From assembly GCA_032117595.1 (NCBI GenBank), contig JAULYZ010000052.1, forward strand, positions 1-64,000: a DNA stretch of 64,000 bases, given 5' to 3'. The first letter of the stretch is position 1, and each line of letters opens with the position of its first letter. A program made the translations under genes and the position numbers. This DNA comes from WLJO01 sp032117595 (GTDB lineage: Bacteria; Actinomycetota; Acidimicrobiia; Acidimicrobiales; Ilumatobacteraceae). Shown here piece by piece: positions 56,869 to 64,000 of the stretch. The notes beneath the pieces are model-generated. The model saw nothing but the letters and a program-made list of their open reading frames with translations, did no database searches and was not told the origin of the DNA.

Positions 56869-58833
56869 ATGGCGTACGACAATCTCTTCGAACCGATCCA
56901 GGTGGGACCCGTCACCATCCCGAACCGGATCGTCCGTTCTGCACACGGCACGTTGCTGGGCGGCGAGAAGCTGATCGCCTATCACGAGGCACGCGCTGCA
57001 GGCGGTGTGGGGATGAGCACGCTCGAAGCAACTGGCGTTCACGAGAACGCACCGAGTCTCATCCCGCTCTACAACGACTCCTGCATCCCCTTCTACCGCG
57101 AGATCAGCGCCCGGATGCGGCCGTACGGCATGAAGATCCTGCAGCAGATCTACCACCCGGGGGCGGCGACCCGTCCGAAGAAGGCAGCTACGCAGGTCTC
57201 CGCAAGCGCGATCCCGAACCCACTCATCGGCGGAATCCCGTTCGAGATGTCGAAGCCGGACATCGCCGAGATGGTGGAGCACTTTGCTGCCGCAGCACGT
57301 CGATGCCGTGATGGCGGCCTCGACGGCGTCGATGTGCACGCATCGAGCGGTTATCTGCTCGAGCAGTTCCTGTCACCTGCGAACAACACGCGCGAGGACG
57401 AGTACGGCGGTTCGCTCGAGAACCGGATGCGCTTCCTGATGGAAACTCTCGAGGCCATCCGGGCTGAGGTCGGGTACGACTTCTGTGTGGGCATCCGACT
57501 CCCCAACGAGGAATACATCCCCGGGGGACTGACCCCCACCGATGTCGCCGAGATCGCACGGATCGTGGAGCCCTACGTCGACTATGTGTCACTCCACATG
57601 GGCTCGTACTGGCGATTCCACAAGCTGCTGTCCACGATGGACGACCCGCTCGGCCACGAGATTCCGCACAATGAACCCATCATCCGCGCGGTGTCGAAGC
57701 CGACCATCGTGGTGGGTCGGATCATGACGCTCGACCACGCGAGCCACATCGTGGCGAGCGGACAGGGCGACATGGTGTCGATGGTCCGTGCATTGATCGC
57801 CGATCCCGAACTGGTCAACAAGGCGCGGCGCGGCGAGGTCGATCGCATCCGGCCGTGCATCGGCTCCAATATCGGGTGCGTTGGCCAGTTGATGTCGGCT
57901 GGGAAGCTCAGCTGTGTGGTGAACGTGGCTGCTGGGTCGGAGAGCTCGGTGCCGTTCGAGACCCCTTCCCCTGCGCCGACGCGCAAGAAGGTCCTCGTGG
58001 TCGGTGGTGGCCCCGCCGGGCTCGAGGCAGCACGAACGGCCGCGCTGCGGGGCCATGAGGTCCATCTGTACGAAGCCACTCGGCATCTCGGCGGTCAGGT
58101 TGCGATTGCGGCCACGGCGCCGCACCGCTCCGACATCGGAGCGATCACCGAATGGCTCGCCAGCGAGGTCGAGCGTCTCGGCGTCACGATCCGCCTCGCC
58201 ACGATGGTGGATCCCGACATCGTGAGCGAACTGGCGCCCGACGAGTTGGTCATCGCCACCGGTAGTGCACCGCGCCGTGATGGATTCCACGTCGCCACTC
58301 CCATTGCGCCGATAGCGGGTCACGACCTGCCGCACGTCTACACGTCGTGGGACATCTTCGGATTCGGTGGACGGGCGAACATCGAGGGACCGGCACTGGT
58401 CTACGACGACACCGGTACGTTCGAGGCCATCTCGGTTGCCGACGCCCTGCTCGAGGCAGGGGTCCGAGTGACCATGGTGGGTCGCCACGACAGCATCGGC
58501 GCGAATCTTCCTTACCCCCCGGTCACCGTGCAGGCGGCGAAGGAGCGTCTGCTCTCGGGTGACTTCGACTTCATCGGTGGTCATTACGTGCAGGCCATCA
58601 CGCCGGACGAAGTGCTGATCGGCGTTCCGTTCACCGAGCGACGCCGCATGGTGCAGGCCCGCACAGTGGTCATCGTCTCGTACAACCACCCGAACCGGGA
58701 ACTGCTCGAGTACGTGGCGCCCGGGGGGATCGCAGACGGCGGGATGGCGATTCACCTCGTCGGCGATGTCACCGGGACGAATGGCATCATGCCGGCGATC
58801 CACCAGGCGGCAGCGGCTACACGCGAGATGTAG
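56869..58833 (+). CDS. NADH:flavin oxidoreductase, OYE/2,4-dienoyl-CoA reductase type
   Basis: 654 residues and clearly paralogous to the gene at 19070-21025 (shared 'YDNLFEP', 'RIMTLDHASHIVASG', 'GDMVSMVRALIADP', 'YTSWD.FGFGGRA'). The N-terminal OYE barrel contains 'GVDVHASSGYLLEQFLSPANN' and 'YGGSLENRMRFL'. The cluster region has Cys330, Ser333, Cys337 and Cys349, so one [4Fe-4S] ligand is Ser. C-terminal FAD/NAD folds start at 'VLVVGGGPAGLEAARTAALRGH'. Start ATG 56869. The substrate is probably an unsaturated acyl or ring ketone; divergent from the molybdenum hydroxylase. Confidence 0.9.
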   Translation: MAYDNLFEPIQVGPVTIPNRIVRSAHGTLLGGEKLIAYHEARAAGGVGMSTLEATGVHENAPSLIPLYNDSCIPFYREISARMRPYGMKILQQIYHPGAATRPKKAATQVSASAIPNPLIGGIPFEMSKPDIAEMVEHFAAAARRCRDGGLDGVDVHASSGYLLEQFLSPANNTREDEYGGSLENRMRFLMETLEAIRAEVGYDFCVGIRLPNEEYIPGGLTPTDVAEIARIVEPYVDYVSLHMGSYWRFHKLLSTMDDPLGHEIPHNEPIIRAVSKPTIVVGRIMTLDHASHIVASGQGDMVSMVRALIADPELVNKARRGEVDRIRPCIGSNIGCVGQLMSAGKLSCVVNVAAGSESSVPFETPSPAPTRKKVLVVGGGPAGLEAARTAALRGHEVHLYEATRHLGGQVAIAATAPHRSDIGAITEWLASEVERLGVTIRLATMVDPDIVSELAPDELVIATGSAPRRDGFHVATPIAPIAGHDLPHVYTSWDIFGFGGRANIEGPALVYDDTGTFEAISVADALLEAGVRVTMVGRHDSIGANLPYPPVTVQAAKERLLSGDFDFIGGHYVQAITPDEVLIGVPFTERRRMVQARTVVIVSYNHPNRELLEYVAPGGIADGGMAIHLVGDVTGTNGIMPAIHQAAAATREM

Positions 58834-58879
58834 CCCGCAGCGGAGGGAACGGGTCGATGGGATCGCGCCGCTCCGTCGA

Positions 58880-58885
58880 TACGGT
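58880..58885 (+). promoter_or_regulatory. Putative -10 box (TACGGT), leaderless small gene
   Basis: TACGGT ends 6 nt before ATG 58892. Confidence 0.45.
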
Positions 58886-58891
58886 GACGGG

Positions 58892-59263
58892 ATGCCCGCC
58901 TGCGCCACCGTCGATGCGTCCGGTATCCACATCCGGCTCAGCGGTTGGGCTGCTGCCGGTGCGTTCGTGCGGCGTATCGACCTCACGCCGGAGGAGGTCC
59001 TCTCCGCCGAGATCCTCGAGTGGCGAGGGGTCCGTCAGCGTTTCGGCACGCGGTTGCGCAGCGCGCACCTCCCGCGAATGCGGGCGGGTGGGTTCTTCCT
59101 CGTGAAGCGCAAGCGTCTGCGTCTGGTGTGGGTGTGGCTGCACCGCGGCGAACCGGCACTCTTCCTCGACACCACCGGTCGACGCCCCGGGGAGATCGCG
59201 TTCACCCGCTCGCTCGTCGACTTCGGCGAGGGCTCGGAGTGGCTCACGCAGCAAGTGCGCTGA
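58892..59263 (+). CDS. Small conserved-looking protein of unknown function
   Basis: 123 residues. Beta-rich, basic, with no signal peptide: 'GWAAAGAFVRRIDLTPEEVLSAEILEWRGV', 'HLPRMRAGGFFLVKRKRLRLVWVWLHRGEP' and 'FTRSLVDFGEGSEWLTQQV'. The central 'FFLVKRKRLRLVWVWLHRG' resembles the PH-like/bPH fold of small actinobacterial proteins, as a suggestion only. The -10 box and ATG position support it as a real gene. Its end overlaps the convergent FAD gene by 20 bases. Confidence 0.65.
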   Translation: MPACATVDASGIHIRLSGWAAAGAFVRRIDLTPEEVLSAEILEWRGVRQRFGTRLRSAHLPRMRAGGFFLVKRKRLRLVWVWLHRGEPALFLDTTGRRPGEIAFTRSLVDFGEGSEWLTQQVR

Positions 59264-60500
59264 GCACGGCATCGGCACACCGTGATCCGCTGAAGAGCGC
59301 GCCCTGGATGGAGGGCGTATCGCGGTGATCTCCGCACACGAACAGGCCGTCGCCGAGCGACTGGCGCTGCTTCGGGCGGAACGGGGGAAGTTGATCGGGT
59401 TGCCCGTGGGCGATGGAATTGGTCCGCAGGTGCGTCCAGGCATCGACGGTTGGTCCCCACCAAGCCCGCAGCTGCGCGCGGACGGACGGCTCGAGATCGG
59501 TGCGATCCGTTGCCGGACACGCCGCGGCGATGAGCGCACGGCCGTCGCCGGGTCCGTAGTCGGGGGACACGTTGGTCATGATCGCAACGTTCAGCGCCGG
59601 ACCACTCGCCATCGCGTCGAGCACGATGAGACGGTCACGAAGCGGAGGTGTAGGAGCGGCGAACCACACACAGGCAACCGGTCGCGAGGCCACCGGTTCG
59701 AGGCCCAGTAGGCGTGCGGCGGCGGGTCCGTCGGTGGCCACGACGACGCACCGCGCTGACACGGTCCTGCCATCGACGGTGATCACCCGATTGGGCGTGA
59801 CGTCGGCCACCGGTGTGTTGAGGTGAAGTGTCTCGTGGCGAAGGCCGTCGGCGATCTGCGCAGGGATCTCCTGCATGCCCCGCGCCGGCACTGCAGAGTT
59901 ACCGACCGCGAGACACCGCATGATGGTGTCGAACATCCGACGACTCGCCGAGAGTGCAGGGTCGAGTTGGATGCCGCCGATGAGCGGACGGAAGAAGCGG
60001 TCGATCATGCGCTCGCTGAAGCCATCGGACCGCAGCGCGTCGATTGTCTGCATGTCGGGCGCTTGAAGGAGCTCGAGCGGGTCGGCTCGCCGGAGGCGCA
60101 GCAGCAGACGGGCGAGGCGCGCCTTGTCGAGTGGCGAGCCGACCGGGGCGATCGCAGAGTCGATCATCCGTGAGGGCATACGCAACGGGTCACCGACCCG
60201 ATGGAAGCGAGTTCCGACGCGGACCATCGCTCCCGGGTCGAAGCTGCGCAGGTCCAGTGCGGGAACGTCGAGCAAGCGGTGAAGCTCCGGGTACGCAGTG
60301 AGCACCACCTGGAAGCCTCTGTCGAGGCGGAAGCCGTCGACGATGTCGGTGCGCACGCGCCCGCCCACCCCGTCGGATGCCTCGAGCACGATGCATGTAC
60401 GGCCCCGCTGCTGGAGCGATCGTGCGGCGGTGAGGCCGGCCAGTCCGGCGCCCACCACGACCACGTCGACGTCTCGGGGCAGCTCGGTGGTCACCCCCAT
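59244..60500 (-). CDS. FAD-dependent amine oxidase-like / phytoene-desaturase-like oxidoreductase
   Basis: 418 residues from ATG 60500 (423 if GTG 60515). 'VVVVGAGLAGLTAARSLQQRG' and 'VLEASDGVGGRVRTDIVDGFRLDRGFQVVLTAYPE' are the NAD(P)-binding-8/flavin amine oxidase signatures. The C-terminal FAD contact is 'LFVCGDHRDTPSIQGALFSG'. Related to protoporphyrinogen oxidase and desaturase-like enzymes; the substrate is unknown. The intergenic region to DUF2071 is 42-57 bases, with both genes leftward. Confidence 0.87.
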   Translation of the reverse strand: MGVTTELPRDVDVVVVGAGLAGLTAARSLQQRGRTCIVLEASDGVGGRVRTDIVDGFRLDRGFQVVLTAYPELHRLLDVPALDLRSFDPGAMVRVGTRFHRVGDPLRMPSRMIDSAIAPVGSPLDKARLARLLLRLRRADPLELLQAPDMQTIDALRSDGFSERMIDRFFRPLIGGIQLDPALSASRRMFDTIMRCLAVGNSAVPARGMQEIPAQIADGLRHETLHLNTPVADVTPNRVITVDGRTVSARCVVVATDGPAAARLLGLEPVASRPVACVWFAAPTPPLRDRLIVLDAMASGPALNVAIMTNVSPDYGPGDGRALIAAACPATDRTDLEPSVRAQLRAWWGPTVDAWTHLRTNSIAHGQPDQLPPFRPKQRQSLGDGLFVCGDHRDTPSIQGALFSGSRCADAVLSALAA

Positions 60501-60557
60501 GACGCTACGCAGCACCGGGCGGAGTCACACGCCCCGTATGCGTTCGGGGCTACGTGG

Positions 60558-61343
60558 TCACGACCTCGCTCGGTCCCGCAACCGTCTCGGTCGCCCGATC
60601 CGCACGTTCACCCCGGGCGACCAGAGCGCGATGGGTTCGCCTTCCGGGTGGGGGAGGCCGGCGGCGGTCATCAGCGATTCATCGAGATCGACGACGGTGG
60701 CGCGATGGAGCGGCCAGGGCTCATGATCGACCTTCGCCCAGATGGGGCGTCCGGCCCACGTGGACCCGAGCGCCCACCTTGCCGTCACAAAGTGTTCGAG
60801 GTCGGTCACATCCTCGGGTGCAACTCGATCACCGACGCGGAGTGCAAGGCGGCTGAATGCACGGTCACGCGGCCAACGACGCGATGAGCGGTATTCGACG
60901 AGGCCGTCGGACCCCTCGATCGACCCGGACGAGATCGACCCGGACGAGATCGACATCGATGACCAGCAGTAGGGCAGGTGGTAGGAGACGCGGGCGACCA
61001 GCGTGGGAACGAGCCGCGTGATGTCGAGGCTCATGAACCACACACCGCGGCGTCCGTCGGGGGCGACGATGTAGGTGCGGATGTTCGTCTCGGGGAACGA
61101 CGAGAGTCGCCCGAACGGGGGCAGCCCCGGAACCCTGATTCGGTCCATCCAGAACGGAATGAGGCCTACCCATGCAGCGCCGTCGAACGTGTCGACCCGA
61201 AACGGTGGGGGAATGTGTCGTTGGACGGCCTCGGGGTCGAAGGGCCAGTGCACCGAGCCAAGTCGTTGCCAGCCCTGCAGCATCACAGGACGACGCACCG
61301 GCGAGGGGCACGACGGACTGATGGGTTCGGTCTCGGCGGTCAT
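60558..61343 (-). CDS. DUF2071 (YqjF-like) protein with internal Ser/Ile repeat
   Basis: 261 residues. DUF2071 signatures: 'GWQRLGSVHWPFDPEAVQRHIPPPFRVDTFDGAAWVGLIPFWM', 'FPETNIRTYI' and 'GVWFMSLDITRLVPTLVAR'. The family is uncharacterised. A short low-complexity insert 'SISSGSISSGSI' is encoded by a 15-base DNA tandem repeat (60918-60954), which probably varies between strains. Its start overlaps the stop of the amidohydrolase gene. Confidence 0.85.
   Translation of the reverse strand: MTAETEPISPSCPSPVRRPVMLQGWQRLGSVHWPFDPEAVQRHIPPPFRVDTFDGAAWVGLIPFWMDRIRVPGLPPFGRLSSFPETNIRTYIVAPDGRRGVWFMSLDITRLVPTLVARVSYHLPYCWSSMSISSGSISSGSIEGSDGLVEYRSSRRWPRDRAFSRLALRVGDRVAPEDVTDLEHFVTARWALGSTWAGRPIWAKVDHEPWPLHRATVVDLDESLMTAAGLPHPEGEPIALWSPGVNVRIGRPRRLRDRARS
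60918..60954. repeat. 15-base tandem repeat inside DUF2071 gene
   Basis: Two full copies of GATCGACCCGGACGA and a partial third (GATCGAC). Length is a multiple of three, so copy changes would keep the frame. Confidence 0.85.
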
Positions 61344-62603
61344 CGGACGATCGCAGCGGTCTCCGAGCGTTGGGCCACCCGTCGGCCGCGTCGATAGACG
61401 ATGCGGTCGCGCGGCGCATCGGCCATGGCGCCGCGCACCGTCGGTGCAGCGATGGCCACGAGATCGGCCGGATCTCCGACGCGCATGTCGACGCGGCCCA
61501 CGCCGAGTACCTCGCGCCCGCAGTTGCCGACGAGTTCGAGAGCCGCATCCGGGAGTTGGTGGGCAGCCATCACCAGCAGCGACGCAGTCTCGAGCGCGTC
61601 ACTGCGACCCATCGGGTTGAACGGGTCCTGCACATTGTCGGCACCGACCGCCACACGCACGCCCGCGTCGCGCAGCACATTGATCGGGGCGATACCGCGA
61701 GGCATGGCGCTCTCGTGCTCCCAGCCCTGGAGGAACAGGTTCGTCTGCGGCAGCGGGATCACCGCAATGCGAGCCTCAGCGGCCTCCCGGGCAACAGCCT
61801 GCTGCACCTCGATCGGCACCATCGAGAGGCTCACGCAATGACTCGCGGAGACCTCATGTGGGAAGCCGGTGTCGAGGATCGAGCGCGCCAGCAGCCGTAG
61901 CNNNNNNNNNNCGTAGCGAGAGCATGTGCGGATCGAGCGTTTCGTCCACGTGGAGATCCATCCCGATGCCCGCATCGGAGGCCACGCGCAGCGCATTGTC
62001 GATCAGTCCCTGCGGATCGGGGTCGAGGTGAGGGCATCCGCCCACGAGGTGCGCGCCGAGCGACACGGCCTCGAGGAGCGCAGCGCGGTTGTCGGCGCCG
62101 TCGGGGCCTGTCATCGGCGACGCAGTCAGCGCAACGATCTGGATGTCCATGAGGTCGGTGAACTCGGTGATCGCCTCCTGCACGGCGCGTAGGTGCATCA
62201 CGCCGTTTCCCCCGCCGACATTCACGTGGGTGCGGACCGCCGTGGTGCCGTTGAGGAGCAGGCGCTCGAGGGCGGCTCGTGCGCGCATGACCATGTCGTC
62301 GAAGGTGAACTGACCCCGTTTGGCGGCAGCCACCCAGGCATCGATGGCGCCGATGAGGTCGCCGCGGGGGTTCGGCACGTTGTCGGCCGTGAGTGCTTTG
62401 TCGATGTGGGCATGTGGCTCGACGAGTCCCGGGAGTACGAGTCGCCCGCCGAGGTCCTCGACGGAGAGGTTGCCGGCTCCCACAGTGGCATCGGCCGGTC
62501 CGGAGGTTTCGACGGGAGTAACCGCTGCGATTCGGCCCTGCTCGACCGAGATGTTCACTCGACGTCCGTCGGGGAGCAGTGCGTTGGTGAGCCTGAGGGT
62601 CAT
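61340..62603 (-). CDS. Cytosine-deaminase-like amidohydrolase, interrupted by an assembly gap
   Basis: About 415 residues once the gap is closed. Amidohydrolase hallmarks: 'LPGLVEPHAHIDKALT' (His-x-His metal site), 'GTTAVRTHVNV', 'DLHVDETLDPHML', 'VSASHCVSLSM', 'LPQTNLFLQG' and 'VAVGADNVQDPFNPMG' (catalytic Asp). These match the CodA/AtzC group (cytosine deaminase or N-isopropylammelide hydrolase). The frame shifts across the 10 N at 61902-61911, but collapsing the duplicated CGTAGC ends restores it exactly. It should therefore be annotated as one intact gene. Overlaps the DUF2071 start by 4 bases. Confidence 0.85.
61902..61911. other. Assembly gap of 10 N inside the amidohydrolase gene
   Basis: The flanks both carry CGTAGC (61896-61901 and 61912-61917), so the contigs overlap there by 6 bases and the N run is probably an artificial spacer. 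Confidence 0.95.
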
Positions 62604-62638
62604 GGTCACAGTGTGGCGGGCGTGGGAAAGTTCCGTCC

Positions 62639-63451
62639 GTGACCGTTGCACCCCCCCGACCCTCCCGTGGCATCTGGCTGTATCCCGACGCCCCTGTTGG
62701 CGATCTCGTCGAGGCCGTCGTGGAGGCCGACCGGGGTGGTCTCGACGAGGTATGGGTGGCCGACGAGGGCGTGGCCCGCGACCCCTGGGTGATCCTCTCG
62801 GCCGCTGCGGTGCGGACCTCACGGGTGCGACTCGGCACCGGTATCACCACTGCTGCGCTCCGCCATCCCGGCGCACTCGGCGCAGCCGTCTCGACGCTCG
62901 ACGAACTGAGCGGTGGTCGTGCTGTGCTCGGCCTTGGGGTGGGCGGTCATGAGTCGCTCGGGCCCTTCGGCATCACCGTCGACCGCCCGGTGGCTGCCGT
63001 GCGCAATGCCGTCCGTGCAGCGCGGGCTGTCATCGAGCGTCGGGCCGCCGATGGTTATGCGCCTCCGCCGCACGGCGTGCCGCCGCGCCGAGTACCGATC
63101 TTCGTCGGCGCAAAGGGCGAGCAGCTCAACCGCATGGCGAGTCGCGAGGCAGATGGTGTGTTCCTCTCCGGTTTCGCGCTCGACGCTCTCGACGAACCGG
63201 TCGGGTGGGCCCGGTCGGCGAGGCCCGTGCACGTCGGACTCTTCGCGTCGGTGCGGTTCCGTGCAGACGCTCCCGTGGACCCAACGTCGCTCATCGGTTC
63301 GCCGGCCGAGGTCGGCGAGGGACTCCGTCAACTGGTGCTTCGCCATCACCCCGAGACCATCGGGCTCGCTCTCGTGGACCACGACCACCCGGTGGACATG
63401 GTGCGGCGGGCGTTGGACTCGTTCGCAGTGCTCGACGCGTTGTTGCCCTAG
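62639..63451 (+). CDS. Luciferase-like monooxygenase (F420- or FMN-dependent)
   Basis: 270 residues. 'GIWLYPDAPVGDLVEAVVEADRGGLDEVWVADEGVARDPWVIL' and 'TSRVRLGTGITTAALRHPGALGAAVSTLDELSGGRAVLGLGVGGHESL' are the bacterial-luciferase/LLM core. It is shorter than classic LLM enzymes (about 330 residues). In Actinobacteria these usually use F420. Start GTG 62639; it diverges from the amidohydrolase gene with 35 bases between. The substrate is unknown. Confidence 0.87.
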   Translation: MTVAPPRPSRGIWLYPDAPVGDLVEAVVEADRGGLDEVWVADEGVARDPWVILSAAAVRTSRVRLGTGITTAALRHPGALGAAVSTLDELSGGRAVLGLGVGGHESLGPFGITVDRPVAAVRNAVRAARAVIERRAADGYAPPPHGVPPRRVPIFVGAKGEQLNRMASREADGVFLSGFALDALDEPVGWARSARPVHVGLFASVRFRADAPVDPTSLIGSPAEVGEGLRQLVLRHHPETIGLALVDHDHPVDMVRRALDSFAVLDALLP

Positions 63452-63464
63452 TGGGCGCAGAGGT

Positions 63465-63755
63465 TCAGCAGTCGCGGACCACGTCGAAGGTGCGCAGTGT
63501 GCAGTCCCGCCACCAGGGGCCCATCGCTGCGTCGACCTCGGCCAACTTGTCGGCCGGGATCGAGAACCAACTCTCGTCGTCGGCCCAGACGATCATGGCG
63601 CAGATCTCGTCGGGGCGTCCGCGCTCGACCCACAGTTGCTTTCGGACGAAACCCTGCTGCTGCTCGAGGAACCGGCTCCAGGTGCGCTCCTCGACCTCCA
63701 TCCACTGTGCTCGTTCGGACTCAGTGACCGGGAACGTGAGGAACTCGATGACCAT
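63465..63755 (-). CDS. TIGR03792-family (ABM-like) protein
   Basis: 96 residues. 'MVIEFLTFPVTESERAQWMEVEERTWSRFLEQQQGF' and 'EICAMIVWADDESWFSIPADKLAEVDA' match the small TIGR03792 group, a dimeric ferredoxin-like (antibiotic-biosynthesis-monooxygenase-type) fold found in cyanobacteria and actinobacteria. Function unknown. ATG 63755 is the start; a minus-strand CATACT lies 7 nt upstream. It converges on the luciferase-like gene with 13 bases between. Confidence 0.82.
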   Translation of the reverse strand: MVIEFLTFPVTESERAQWMEVEERTWSRFLEQQQGFVRKQLWVERGRPDEICAMIVWADDESWFSIPADKLAEVDAAMGPWWRDCTLRTFDVVRDC

Positions 63756-63785
63756 GCCACTCAGTATGACGGCTTGGCCAGCGTC

Positions 63786-63791
63786 TACGGT
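63786..63791 (+). promoter_or_regulatory. Putative -10 box (TACGGT), leaderless nitroreductase gene
   Basis: TACGGT ends 6 nt before ATG 63798. Confidence 0.45.
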
Positions 63792-63797
63792 CGGTCC

Positions 63798-64000
63798 ATG
63801 ACCCCGGAGACTGCCGCCGTCGACGCAGTGCTGCGATCGACACGATCCGTTCGCAAGGCGCTCGATCTCGACCGACCCGTCGATCATCGACTGATCCTCG
63901 AGTGCATCGATCTCGCCGAGCAGGCGCCGACAGGCGGCAATATCTCGAGCCGTCGGTGGATGGTCGTGCGTGACCCGGCAGTGCGGGCATCGCTTGCGGA
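63798..64000 (+). CDS. Nitroreductase-family protein, N-terminal fragment
   Basis: 67 codons before the window ends. 'VLRSTRSVRKALDLDRPVDHRLILECIDLAEQAPTGGNISSRRWMVVRD' is the FMN-binding N-terminus of nitroreductases: the 'RSVR' FMN-phosphate contact and 'APTGGN'. It diverges from the TIGR03792 gene. The substrate cannot be inferred from this part. Confidence 0.85.
   Translation, partial: MTPETAAVDAVLRSTRSVRKALDLDRPVDHRLILECIDLAEQAPTGGNISSRRWMVVRDPAVRASLA

Noticed and set aside
61340..62603. Amidohydrolase as a frameshifted pseudogene
   Set aside because: The frame change coincides exactly with the N run and disappears when the 6-base duplicated contig ends are merged.
1..64000. tRNA, rRNA, CRISPR, transposase, integrase or restriction genes
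   Set aside because: I read the intergenic regions, which are all short, and the protein calls and saw none; a dedicated covariance-model scan would be needed to exclude a small RNA.

Overview
The window is about 64 kb of gene-dense, high-GC DNA with no gene-free stretch longer than about 160 bases. I saw no rRNA, tRNA, IS element, phage gene or CRISPR array. The gene content points to an actinobacterium, probably of the Acidimicrobiia/Ilumatobacter type: F420-type enzymes (PPOX protein, luciferase-like monooxygenase), many TetR regulators, acyl-CoA catabolism enzymes, Tat and Sec lipoproteins, and many genes that look leaderless (a TAnnnT box 6-8 nt before the start codon and no Shine-Dalgarno). 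The taxonomic call is an inference. A run of 10 N at 61902-61911 shows this is scaffolded draft sequence.

Layout. 1-4.3 kb: end of a ring-hydroxylating oxygenase, a double-TetR regulator, and a three-gene lipoprotein operon (unknown protein, beta-helix protein, DUF305). 4.3-12.4 kb: GMC oxidoreductase with a Tat lipoprotein, PanB-like enzyme, SDR, secreted small protein, NhaA, UPF0114, DUF3237 and a second double-TetR. 12.4-22.5 kb: a leftward fatty-acid/acyl-CoA block (two atypical crotonases, two acyl-CoA dehydrogenases, MFS pump, acetoacetyl-CoA synthetase, OYE-type reductase). 22.5-29.2 kb: hybrid histidine kinase with a REC-EAL partner, a secreted protein, and a lipoprotein carrying a Lon-type Ser-Lys peptidase domain. 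29.3-37.4 kb: exonuclease III, F420/PPOX protein, TrpB, Rieske oxygenase, a third double-TetR with a GNAT, a kynurenine-formamidase-like hydrolase with a cupin lipoprotein, and a TetR.

37.4-47.4 kb is the most unusual part. It is a nine-gene signalling-like island: a solo ABC-type binding lipoprotein coupled to a Cache-HAMP protein; a second Cache-HAMP protein coupled to an MFS protein with N-terminal repeats; an unknown protein; an acetolactate-decarboxylase/winged-helix fusion; another unknown; a ParA/MinD ATPase with an altered P-loop; and a HATPase-like/GNAT fusion. The two Cache-HAMP proteins share a C-terminal motif but have no output enzyme. I infer a sensory module whose output may be the ParA, winged-helix or GNAT proteins.

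47.4-64 kb returns to general catabolism: a HisD-family dehydrogenase with an SDR, another SDR, a HI0933-type flavoprotein with a Cys-rich partner, a short FGGY-like kinase, an AAA ATPase, a molybdenum hydroxylase large subunit, a second OYE-type reductase, an FAD amine oxidase-like protein, DUF2071, a cytosine-deaminase-like amidohydrolase split by the gap, a luciferase-like monooxygenase, a TIGR03792 protein and the start of a nitroreductase.
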